Below are positions 52,254 to 59,434 of a stretch of 64,000 nucleotides of DNA, piece after piece (position 1 is the first letter of the stretch; the number at the start of each line of letters is the position of its first letter). The translations under genes and the position numbers were made by a program. The notes under the pieces are model-generated. The model did not search any database and was not told the origin of the DNA. It worked only from the letters and a program-made list of their open reading frames with translations. Source of the DNA: a virus; the IMG/VR virus record IMGVR_UViG_3300044643_000328, positions 1 through 64,000 of that record; one strand, 5' to 3'.

Positions 52254-52550
52254 ATGACTAAAGAGAATCCATCTATAGCAGCTTTTAAGGTGTGGATATT
52301 TCCATCCTTAGTGTCTCTTGTAAGTTTACTCATTTGGAATGATGTAAACGAAATAAAAGCTGACGTTAAGTTGTTAATGGCTCAGTCTAATATAGACAAG
52401 ACCAGGATTGATAACTTGGAACGTCAGATATTTAAAGCAGCATCAGCACCAGTAGCTCCTGCACCACAAGTTCCTGAACATCAAGAAGTTGTAGCAGTTT
52501 TACCTGATGATAAAGCTTTTAAACTAAAAACAATTAAGTATGACTTTTAA
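52254..52550 (+). CDS. Membrane-anchored coiled-coil protein
   Basis: The 98-residue product has an N-terminal transmembrane segment (AAFKVWIFPSLVSLVSLLIW), a short coiled coil with IDKTRIDNLERQIF, and a Pro/Ala-rich stretch. With the holin-like and endolysin genes downstream it may be a holin- or spanin-like lysis factor. The stop overlaps the next gene by 11 bases. Confidence 0.55.
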   Translation: MTKENPSIAAFKVWIFPSLVSLVSLLIWNDVNEIKADVKLLMAQSNIDKTRIDNLERQIFKAASAPVAPAPQVPEHQEVVAVLPDDKAFKLKTIKYDF

Positions 52551-52782
52551 ACAATGGGCTTTAGATCTTTTTAAAGATGAGCGTGGATCTACCTCTATTA
52601 AACCAGTGGTAGGTTTTATGTGTGCATTGTTTCTGTGTGTAACATTAACTGCTAATAGCTTCTCTCATGGTGATATTAAACCATCAGATGCTTTAGTAGA
52701 ATCTGTTATGTATATCTGTATAGCAGCCTTGATTGGTGATACAGGTGATAAGTTCTCATTTAAAAAGAAAACCGATGAATAA
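52540..52782 (+). CDS. Holin-like membrane protein
   Basis: The 80-residue product has two probable transmembrane segments (KPVVGFMCALFLCVTLTANS and DALVESVMYICIAALIGDTG), a short loop and a charged tail, the topology of class II holins. It sits four genes upstream of the GH19 endolysin gene. It would permeabilise the inner membrane at lysis. The call is from topology and context only. Confidence 0.55.
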   Translation: MTFKQWALDLFKDERGSTSIKPVVGFMCALFLCVTLTANSFSHGDIKPSDALVESVMYICIAALIGDTGDKFSFKKKTDE

Positions 52783-53401
52783 GATATACATCTTTATTAT
52801 AGGCTTGTTAGTAGTCTTTGTTCTTTTACAGAATAAAGGGTGTGTTGGAGGAGGGGACCGTCCAAAATCTGATACGCTTGTAGTGCATGACACTACTTGG
52901 TCTGTACACGATAGCTTGATTTATTCTAAGCCTTTGCCGGCTAAGATTATTCATGATAGCTTGTTTATAGAAGGTAAGACAGAATACTTAGCTGATACTA
53001 ATTATGCTGCTCTAAAGATACAGTTTGACAATCTTGTTAAGATGTATACTGCGTTAGCTATTTATGTAGACAGTGTAAAATTAGATACACTAGGCTATGT
53101 TATGGTTACTGATACTATTAGAGAGAATAAACTTACAGGGAGATCTTGGAAGTATAACTACAAGATCCCATTTGTCACTAAAACTGTGACAATTACTAAC
53201 CAAGCTCCTGCTAAAACACAATTGTATGTAGGTGGTGGCATTGGTACAACTCAAACCTTAGGAATTAACTCTGCAGAAGCAGGGCTTATTCTAAAAACTA
53301 AATCAGATAAGATTTACGGACTTAAAGCCGGATCTGATATAAACGGTAACATTTCTTATGGATTCCAGACGTACTGGAAGATTGGTAAAAAAAATAAATA
53401 G
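52775..53401 (+). CDS. Membrane-anchored or secreted beta-rich protein
   Basis: ATG 52775 (MNKIYIFIIGLLVVFVLLQN, 208 residues) overlaps the previous stop. A hydrophobic N-terminal segment is followed by a Cys-containing linker (NKGCVGGGD), so an outer-membrane lipoprotein or spanin-like role is possible. The C-terminal 70 residues are Gly-rich with alternating patterns (LYVGGGIGTTQTLG, IYGLKAGSDINGNISYGFQT) like beta strands of an outer-membrane protein. It could be an outer-membrane spanin subunit in a two-membrane lysis system; uncertain. Confidence 0.5.
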   Translation: MNKIYIFIIGLLVVFVLLQNKGCVGGGDRPKSDTLVVHDTTWSVHDSLIYSKPLPAKIIHDSLFIEGKTEYLADTNYAALKIQFDNLVKMYTALAIYVDSVKLDTLGYVMVTDTIRENKLTGRSWKYNYKIPFVTKTVTITNQAPAKTQLYVGGGIGTTQTLGINSAEAGLILKTKSDKIYGLKAGSDINGNISYGFQTYWKIGKKNK

Positions 53402-53402
53402 T

Positions 53403-53534
53403 ATGAAAAAGATTATTGAATTAGTAAAGAAGTTCTTATTTGGTAGCAAGATACAGAAGGCTGTAGTTGCTGCTGAAGTAGTAAAAGAAGTTAAGAAAGT
53501 AGCTCCTAAAGCTACAGGTAAGAAGAAGAAGTAA
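53403..53534 (+). CDS. Small Lys-rich basic protein (43 aa)
   Basis: ATG 53403 begins two bases after the preceding stop and the frame ends TAA at 53532-53534. The product begins MKKIIELVKKFLFG and ends in a Lys/Ala-rich tail with KVAPKATGKKKK. Its composition resembles a short histone H1-like or antimicrobial amphipathic peptide. It lies among lysis genes. Confidence 0.55.
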   Translation: MKKIIELVKKFLFGSKIQKAVVAAEVVKEVKKVAPKATGKKKK

Positions 53535-53548
53535 TAAACACTATACAT

Positions 53549-54148
53549 ATGAATTTAGAAAAGCTTAGGGGGCACGTTCCGGATACTGTAATTGCACAGA
53601 TCCCAGGTGTCATGGATGCATTTGGTGTTAATACACCACTGCGTCTTGCACATTTTTTAGCACAGTGTGGTCATGAATCAGGTGGATTCAGACTTACTCA
53701 AGAAAACCTTAACTACTCAGCTAAAGGTTTGATGGGTATTTTTAAGAAATACTTTCCTACACAAGCGTTAGCTGATGCTTATGCTCGTAAACCGGAAAAG
53801 ATTGCTAACCGTGTATACGGTAATAGAATGGGTAATGGTCCTGAAGCATCAGGAGAGGGGTTCAAGTTCCGTGGAAGAGGCTATATCCAATTGACGGGTA
53901 AGCAAAACTATACTGCTTTTGACTTAGCTGTACCTGATGATATCCTTGCTAATCCTGATTTAGTATCTACTAAACATGCGTTAGCGTCTGCAGCTTGGTT
54001 CTGGAAAAAGAACGGTTTAAATCTTATTGCTGATACTGGCTCTTCTACAGAAGTAGTAACCAAAATTACCAAGCGTGTAAACGGTGGTACTATTGGTTTA
54101 GCTGATCGTATCAAACACTTTAAAGAATATCACGCATTACTTGCATAA
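53549..54148 (+). CDS. GH19 endolysin
   Basis: The 199-residue protein has the GH19 chitinase/endolysin layout: LRLAHFLAQCGHESGGF (candidate acid Glu43), TQENLNYSAKGL with Glu52, YFPTQALADAYARKPEKIAN, RVYGNRMGNG, FKFRGRGYIQLTGKQNY and the C-terminal VNGGTIGLADR. It cuts peptidoglycan glycan strands at lysis. There is no signal peptide, so it needs a holin, and holin-like genes lie upstream. Length is typical of phage GH19 endolysins. Confidence 0.9.
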   Translation: MNLEKLRGHVPDTVIAQIPGVMDAFGVNTPLRLAHFLAQCGHESGGFRLTQENLNYSAKGLMGIFKKYFPTQALADAYARKPEKIANRVYGNRMGNGPEASGEGFKFRGRGYIQLTGKQNYTAFDLAVPDDILANPDLVSTKHALASAAWFWKKNGLNLIADTGSSTEVVTKITKRVNGGTIGLADRIKHFKEYHALLA

Positions 54149-54160
54149 AAACCAATAGTT

Positions 54161-54286
54161 ATGGCTAAACCTAAAGCTGGTGAATCTAGAAAGGTCACCT
54201 TTGGTAAAAGAAAGGGAGGAAGATCACGTAAAAGTGATGGTCCTAAAGATAAGCATGTTAAAAAATACAGAGGGCAGGGGAAGTAG
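54161..54286 (+). CDS. Small very basic protein (41 aa)
   Basis: ATG 54161 follows the endolysin stop by 12 bases and the frame ends TAG at 54284-54286. The product begins MAKPKAGESRKVTFGKRKGG and is about one third Lys/Arg, so it is likely to bind nucleic acid or phosphate-rich surfaces. There is no overlapping alternative gene. Confidence 0.5.
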   Translation: MAKPKAGESRKVTFGKRKGGRSRKSDGPKDKHVKKYRGQGK

Positions 54287-54319
54287 AAATACTTAGCTCT
54301 CTAAAAAATATATAGAGTT

Positions 54320-54976
54320 ATGAGAGCACTCGTTATTAGTTACAGTCAAAAGTTTTTTCAGAAACTTTCAGAACTGTTAGTTAAAATATTCATAGTCTTT
54401 GTTGGACTATGGATGATATTTGCATTAACCATTCAAGGTTATATGCTCTACTTGCACTTTTCTGGGCAAGAAGATAAGACTTTAGCAATTTCTAACTGGT
54501 TCAGTTGGAAGTTTGATGGTACTTTTAAGAATAATCCAGATAATATCTGGTATGAAGAACCTAAGAAGATAGATATATCTTCTGTAAGTAATAAAGTTGT
54601 TGTAGGGTCTTTAGCCGGTAACCGCAATTTAGAGTTTGGGCTAAAGAATATTTTAGAAGAGGTAGTTCAAGAGAAAGATTATGAACTAGATAAGACTTCT
54701 AATCTTAAAATTACTGCAGAAATTGTATATCTAGATGTATTAAAAACACAGTCTAGTTTTTCAGTGTTACACAACAATAAAGAGTCCGTTGTTATTAGAC
54801 TTAAAGGCTATTTATACAAAGATGGTAAGGTTGAGAAGAAAGCAATGGTAGAAGAATCAGCTGACGAGGTGAGCATGTCTGCTCTTCTTGTAGATGAAGG
54901 AGGTAAGTTTAACCAACAAAATTTAAGTTCTGCTTTAAAGAAGGCTTCTGTTTCATTGGTAAATAAACTATTATAA
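54320..54976 (+). CDS. CsgG-like membrane-associated protein
   Basis: The 218-residue product has one N-terminal transmembrane segment (LLVKIFIVFVGLWMIFALTI) and a C-terminal domain with VVVGSLAGNRNLEFGLKNIL, LKITAEIVYLDVLKTQSSFS and KKASVSLVNKLL. The end resembles the CsgG-type fold (alternating strands, then a final helix pair), more distantly than the 58703-59434 product. It may be an inner-membrane partner of the secreted or outer-membrane proteins encoded next. The stop and the next ATG overlap (TAATG). Moderate-to-low confidence in the family. Confidence 0.5.
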   Translation: MRALVISYSQKFFQKLSELLVKIFIVFVGLWMIFALTIQGYMLYLHFSGQEDKTLAISNWFSWKFDGTFKNNPDNIWYEEPKKIDISSVSNKVVVGSLAGNRNLEFGLKNILEEVVQEKDYELDKTSNLKITAEIVYLDVLKTQSSFSVLHNNKESVVIRLKGYLYKDGKVEKKAMVEESADEVSMSALLVDEGGKFNQQNLSSALKKASVSLVNKLL

Positions 54977-57108
54977 TGAAGAATATTATTACGACACTTT
55001 TTGTGACACTTTTTACTTTTATTGTGACACTTTCTTATGGTCAGCAAAAGTTTAAAGCTGCTACATTTGTAGGAGGGTCTTCTCTTAACAGAGGAGATGT
55101 TTTTGATTATATCATTTATGGTAATGGTATGAACAATAACACTACACGTCAGTTGTTATTTGATGTACAGTATGATAGAGATAACTTTGAAATAGTATCT
55201 GTAGATCACACTGGTACTGGAGGTAACGGTGGTATTTTGCCACAACAGTCTACTATTAGTTTATCTTGGTATAATTACCCAGGATATAATTTTGTACCTG
55301 TAACATCTGGATCTAGTAGTAATACTACTACTAACGGTACTACTAATTATCAGTATGCTCAGTATAACTATGCTGCTAATAATCCGTATGCTATTTTAAG
55401 AACTACATTATCTTGGGCTACTAACTCAGCTATGCCTTATAGCGGGTACAGTGATTTTATTAGAATAAGATTTAGACTTAAAGCTGCATCTACTGCATAT
55501 ACATTTAATCCTATTAAACTAAACTTTGTAGCTGGTTGGAACGATGCTGGCCAATATGATAATACTGTAATGGAAACTCCATTATCTACAGCAGTAGTTA
55601 TGAACCAGAACTTTGGTAAGTATGTAACAGCTAAAGTGGATGTAAATTCTAACTTGTATAGCTTATCAAATTTAAAAGTATCTTTTAGAGACACTCTTAC
55701 TAATACAGGAGTGCTATTTCCTATTACATCTACAGGAGAAGTTGATATTAATCAAAACTCTTTAGCTGCTAATAAGGTGTATGAAGTTAGTGTAATGCAT
55801 GAGATGGACAAGTTGTATACTATCTATGGTAATGCAATCACTATATCTGATTTTACTACAGCTCAAGGTGAATTCTCATCTATGGGTCTGGACGGTTCAA
55901 GAGGTCAAAGTATTAAAACTGGCCAATCATTATATGCTGCAGATATTAATCGTAATAAGACGATTGATGGTGGTGATCTACCACAATTGCTAGCACAAGT
56001 AGCTGGTATAGATACTTTATTTATGCTTCCTACTGGTTATACTGTTGGAAGTGGTGGTCATATGAGTCTTCCAACATGGAAAGCATCAGATGTTATGACT
56101 ATTGCTGGTCAAGTAGAATGGGGTTATGTAACACCTGGTTCTTCATCTAGTAGTTTACGTATTGATATGAGAGAATTTCCTGCTGGTGTAGCTCCAAACA
56201 CTATTAAAAGTGTTCAATTGTTTGACATATACACTGGACCAGTTGAATATGTATCTGAAGATGCTACATGGGCGTTATATACTGTACCATCTAGTTTAAT
56301 TAAAGCTAAAGACGGTAGTTCATTATATGTAAGCTCTATACGTAATATTAATAATCAGAATGTTGATTACGGTTTAAGAGCTGAGTTTTCATTTGATGCA
56401 GATGTTAACCGTTCTTGGGGAACAATTACTGCAGCTAACTGGAAAAACATTACATACCCTAAGACTTACTTTACAACAGGTACGCTTGGTACTAATGCTA
56501 TTTTAGATCTTAAGTATCTTTTATGGGGTGATGTAAATAGATCTCATTCTTCTCAAGTTGTTACAAGTTCTGCCGGTACAGCTACTGTGCAAACTAATGC
56601 TGTTAATAGTTTAGCTACTAATTCTGCATTCCAAACACAATCTATGCAGACTCAGGCTACAGGAACTTCTTTAAATTCTACAGCTGATATTAGCTCAATT
56701 GATGTAAATCTTAATAACCTCACTGTAACTTCTAATACTATTGAAATTCCAGTAAGCGTAGATACTAAATCATCTAGTGTTTCTGGTCTTCAGTTTGAGT
56801 TTACCTTTGATCCTGCTAAGATTAAGTTTGAAGAGCTATTAGCTACTGTACCAAATACTTGGTATGTGTTTGCTAGTTCTAAAGATGGACGTGTTAAGTT
56901 TGGTGCTCTAGATAAGAATAACTCTGAAGTTATTACTGGAGTTAAAGTTCCTTTTAAACTTAAGTTTAGTACAATTGGTCAAGGTGTTGATATTGTTACA
57001 TCTGTAAAAGTTAGTCCGCTTATGGATGCTGCAGATGCAAAAGGAAATCAGTTAGGAATTAATCTTAACTCTACACAAATTAAGTTAACCGGTTATAATA
57101 ATTTCTAA
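54976..57108 (+). CDS. Secreted protein with dockerin-like repeat and cohesin-like domain
   Basis: The 710-residue protein starts with a signal peptide (MKNIITTLFVTLFTFIVTLS, then YGQQ). Residues about 320-345 contain YAADINRNKTIDGGDLPQLL, close to a dockerin/EF-hand calcium loop (DxNxxxxxxxxD), and a second WGDVNRSHSSQ loop is near residue 515. Residues about 574-706 resemble a cohesin domain: IEIPVSVDTKSSSVSGLQFE, then FTFDPAKIKFEELL. In bacteria, cohesin-dockerin pairs assemble surface complexes. This suggests a host-derived envelope or adhesion protein made during infection; no sorting signal was found. It lies between two CsgG-like genes. Confidence 0.65.
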   Translation: MKNIITTLFVTLFTFIVTLSYGQQKFKAATFVGGSSLNRGDVFDYIIYGNGMNNNTTRQLLFDVQYDRDNFEIVSVDHTGTGGNGGILPQQSTISLSWYNYPGYNFVPVTSGSSSNTTTNGTTNYQYAQYNYAANNPYAILRTTLSWATNSAMPYSGYSDFIRIRFRLKAASTAYTFNPIKLNFVAGWNDAGQYDNTVMETPLSTAVVMNQNFGKYVTAKVDVNSNLYSLSNLKVSFRDTLTNTGVLFPITSTGEVDINQNSLAANKVYEVSVMHEMDKLYTIYGNAITISDFTTAQGEFSSMGLDGSRGQSIKTGQSLYAADINRNKTIDGGDLPQLLAQVAGIDTLFMLPTGYTVGSGGHMSLPTWKASDVMTIAGQVEWGYVTPGSSSSSLRIDMREFPAGVAPNTIKSVQLFDIYTGPVEYVSEDATWALYTVPSSLIKAKDGSSLYVSSIRNINNQNVDYGLRAEFSFDADVNRSWGTITAANWKNITYPKTYFTTGTLGTNAILDLKYLLWGDVNRSHSSQVVTSSAGTATVQTNAVNSLATNSAFQTQSMQTQATGTSLNSTADISSIDVNLNNLTVTSNTIEIPVSVDTKSSSVSGLQFEFTFDPAKIKFEELLATVPNTWYVFASSKDGRVKFGALDKNNSEVITGVKVPFKLKFSTIGQGVDIVTSVKVSPLMDAADAKGNQLGINLNSTQIKLTGYNNF

Positions 57109-57109
57109 G

Positions 57110-57487
57110 ATGAAAGAAACAAATAAACTATTAGCTATCTATCTTATTCTTGTAGCAACTCTTATAGTGTATGCTTGTACTAAGATAGACATTCCAGCTC
57201 CAGAGCCTATTAATATGGGGGTAAAGTCAGAAGCTACTGCTATTAAGTCAATCACTCAAGTAGGTAACGTAGTTACAGCTGAGTTTGCAACTACAGTGGG
57301 AGCTAAATATTCTGTACAGGTAGTACCTTTTGGTAAAGAAGATCCTGTAAAGAAAGAAGGCTTCACTGCTACAGAAGAAGTAACTAAAAAAGTATATGAT
57401 CTATCTAGTTTGAATAAACAAGATTATGATTTTATCTTTATAGATATAAACGGTAAAGAAGTAAAACATCCAATAATTATAAAATAG
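57110..57487 (+). CDS. Small lipoprotein
   Basis: The 125-residue product has a lipoprotein signal ending in LIVYAC (candidate acylated Cys), followed by a Pro-rich linker (TKIDIPAPEPIN) and a beta-rich domain with EFATTVGAKYSVQVVPFGKE. It is likely attached to the outer membrane or facing the periplasm. It begins one base after the previous stop. Function is unknown. Confidence 0.65.
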   Translation: MKETNKLLAIYLILVATLIVYACTKIDIPAPEPINMGVKSEATAIKSITQVGNVVTAEFATTVGAKYSVQVVPFGKEDPVKKEGFTATEEVTKKVYDLSSLNKQDYDFIFIDINGKEVKHPIIIK

Positions 57488-57493
57488 AATATC

Positions 57494-57811
57494 ATGTCAG
57501 AAGAAACACAAGAAGGAACCTGGTCAAGTCTTAAAAAGACTGTAGTAGGTGTATTAGGTACTGTTGTTACAGCCGGTGGTGTATGGTTAAGTACACTATT
57601 AGGTGGTGGAGATAAAGAAGCAGCTCCTGCTCCAGCTCCAGCCCCTGTAATTAATATTACTAACTCTAACCAACAAGCTCAACAAGCTGGTGGAGGTACT
57701 AAAGTAATTGAAAGAGTAATTGAAAAACCTGCAGCTCAGCCAGCTCAACCTGCTGCTAAAGTTAAAAAGAAAGAAGGTGATGAGTTTAAGGAAGAAGCTC
57801 CAAAGTGGTAA
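57494..57811 (+). CDS. Small membrane protein with Pro/Ala-rich linker
   Basis: The 105-residue product has one probable transmembrane segment (KTVVGVLGTVVTAGGVWLST) after a short acidic N-terminus, then a Pro/Ala/Gln-rich linker and a charged tail ending EEAPKW. It resembles the membrane-plus-linker part of an inner-membrane spanin or anchor, but no family was recognised. Confidence 0.55.
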   Translation: MSEETQEGTWSSLKKTVVGVLGTVVTAGGVWLSTLLGGGDKEAAPAPAPAPVINITNSNQQAQQAGGGTKVIERVIEKPAAQPAQPAAKVKKKEGDEFKEEAPKW

Positions 57812-57830
57812 TTAATTAATAAACATTTAT

Positions 57831-58460
57831 ATGGAAAACAACACACAACCTAGTGGTTTTAAAGAACTACTTAGCTCTATGATGATGAGACGCTGGTTTA
57901 TTACAGCGTTAGTACTTGGATCTTTTATGCTTATTATAGCTGGTATCTTTACCGCTATTACTTATGGTACAGCAATCCAAGGTGAATGGAAAGAATTATT
58001 ATTATTATTGTTGGGAGCTTTCATTGGCTCTTATGGTAAGATTATTGATTACTGGTTCTCTGATACAGACAAGGATAAGATGCTTGTACAGAAGATGGAT
58101 GAAGAAGACGGAGTTTCAATGTCTAATACTAATGACATGAAAGATTCTCCTAAAAACTATACACCATTAGTAGATCCTGCTTTCTTAGCTGCTGCTGATA
58201 GAGCTAATGCTCAATCACAAGCTTCTAAAGAAGAGGTTAAAGAAGAAGTAAAGTCTGAAGCTCCAGTTGCTGCACCAGCTAAAAAAGGTGTAGAAATTGA
58301 TGAGGATGGAGACGGTGTAATGGATGGTCTAGACTTTGATGGTGATGGTAAGATTGATGAATACTTTGCACATCGTCAGTGTGAGCACGTTTGGGGTGAC
58401 GTTGATGGAGACGGAGATGAAGAATGTCTTAAGTGTGGCAAGATAAAAGATATTGTTTAA
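57831..58460 (+). CDS. Membrane protein with calcium loops and a zinc knuckle
   Basis: The 209-residue product has two N-terminal transmembrane segments (WFITALVLGSFMLIIAGIFT and ELLLLLLGAFIGSYGKIID). The C-terminal part carries calcium-loop sequences of the thrombospondin type 3/EF-hand kind (DEDGDGVMDGLDFDGDGKID and DVDGDGDEE), and Cys-x-x-Cys near the end (CLKCGKI) with an upstream CEHVWGD, which could bind zinc. A membrane-bound metal-binding protein of unknown role. Confidence 0.6.
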   Translation: MENNTQPSGFKELLSSMMMRRWFITALVLGSFMLIIAGIFTAITYGTAIQGEWKELLLLLLGAFIGSYGKIIDYWFSDTDKDKMLVQKMDEEDGVSMSNTNDMKDSPKNYTPLVDPAFLAAADRANAQSQASKEEVKEEVKSEAPVAAPAKKGVEIDEDGDGVMDGLDFDGDGKIDEYFAHRQCEHVWGDVDGDGDEECLKCGKIKDIV

Positions 58461-58484
58461 CTTAATTAACTCCCATGGATCCTG

Positions 58485-58706
58485 ATGAACAAAAGAAACA
58501 GACTAAGGAGAGTAAACTCTCTCAAAGATATCAGTTTAATGCTGGCCATGTTCTTCCTGCCTTTGGGATACGATCTTTTATTCAAGACGCTCTTAAACGC
58601 TACTGGGAGCTTTTGGGCTACCGATATCATATTCTATTGCTTGTCCGGGGTGTTCTGGCTGTTGTATTGGCTACTTTCCAGATACTCCAATAAACTTAAA
58701 GTATGA
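58485..58706 (+). CDS. Small membrane protein
   Basis: This frame (MNKRNRLRRVNSLKDISLML, 73 residues) is preferred over a 72-codon frame starting at 58475, because it gives two transmembrane helices with a basic N-terminus and its stop overlaps the next ATG (ATGA). The other frame codes for a less plausible protein. Function is unknown. Confidence 0.55.
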   Translation: MNKRNRLRRVNSLKDISLMLAMFFLPLGYDLLFKTLLNATGSFWATDIIFYCLSGVFWLLYWLLSRYSNKLKV

Positions 58707-59434
58707 GAAAGAAAATAATATTTGTTGTTATGTTTTTAGCTAGCATGTTCCTTTTGGTTCATGCTGGCTTTTCACAAATAGCTAAGACTACTACTGAAAA
58801 CTATAAAGCTTCTTTTGAGAAAGCTATAGACATCAGTCAGTTCTTAGATTATGAAGGGCCTCAGGTTCCTATACAAATCCTGAAGTGTGGTATATCAGAT
58901 GATATGTACGAACAATACCCTGAGCTTAAAGAGAAGCGTGTGGGTCTTGGCGTAGCTAATATCTCTATGGAATACCTTGAAAACTTAAATAGATTTAAAT
59001 TTACAGAGGATAAAACAGAGATCAAAAACCGTATGGTGAAGCAGTTTCAGGCTTCCCAAGCTGGTATCTCTGAGAATAAACTAGATGGTCGTGGTAAGAT
59101 TAATTTAGCTAAGTACTTTGTTACTATAGAATGCTATGATTACTCTATATCAGAAGACGAATCTGTATATATAAAGGGGGACACGAAACAGTTAATGGTT
59201 ACTCGTATCGGTTTGCAAGTAAGATTTACTGATGCCGAGACGGGGACCATTATATCTGGTTCTGGATTAGGGGAAGCTAAGAGTACAAAAGAAACTTCAG
59301 GTTTATCAGATGCTTCTTTAGACCCTGTTAAGTTTAATCAATCAACCATATCTATTGCTACTAAAAAAGCTTTAGATATAGCTTGTGCTAGGATCTTAGA
59401 TAGAATGGTGAAGAAAGGAATCTTCACTAAATAA
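58703..59434 (+). CDS. CsgG-like secreted protein
   Basis: The 243-residue protein has a signal peptide (MRKKIIFVVMFLASMFLLVH, then AGFSQ) and a CsgG-like body: LENLNRFKFTEDKTEIKNRM, INLAKYFVTIECYDYS, VTRIGLQVRFTDAETGTII, SGSGLGEAKST and ATKKALDIACARILDRM. CsgG forms a nonameric outer-membrane pore that exports curli subunits. Here there is no Cys at the signal cleavage site, so it is probably not a lipoprotein, unlike CsgG. Similar genes have been noted in some marine phages, as I recall. It may form a pore for release or secretion. It overlaps the previous gene and abuts the next. Confidence 0.75.
   Translation: MRKKIIFVVMFLASMFLLVHAGFSQIAKTTTENYKASFEKAIDISQFLDYEGPQVPIQILKCGISDDMYEQYPELKEKRVGLGVANISMEYLENLNRFKFTEDKTEIKNRMVKQFQASQAGISENKLDGRGKINLAKYFVTIECYDYSISEDESVYIKGDTKQLMVTRIGLQVRFTDAETGTIISGSGLGEAKSTKETSGLSDASLDPVKFNQSTISIATKKALDIACARILDRMVKKGIFTK

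Noticed and set aside
58475-58693. A 72-codon frame overlapping the small membrane gene
   Set aside because: The +1-shifted frame at 58485 gives a sensible two-helix membrane protein and an ATGA overlap with the next gene; this one does not.
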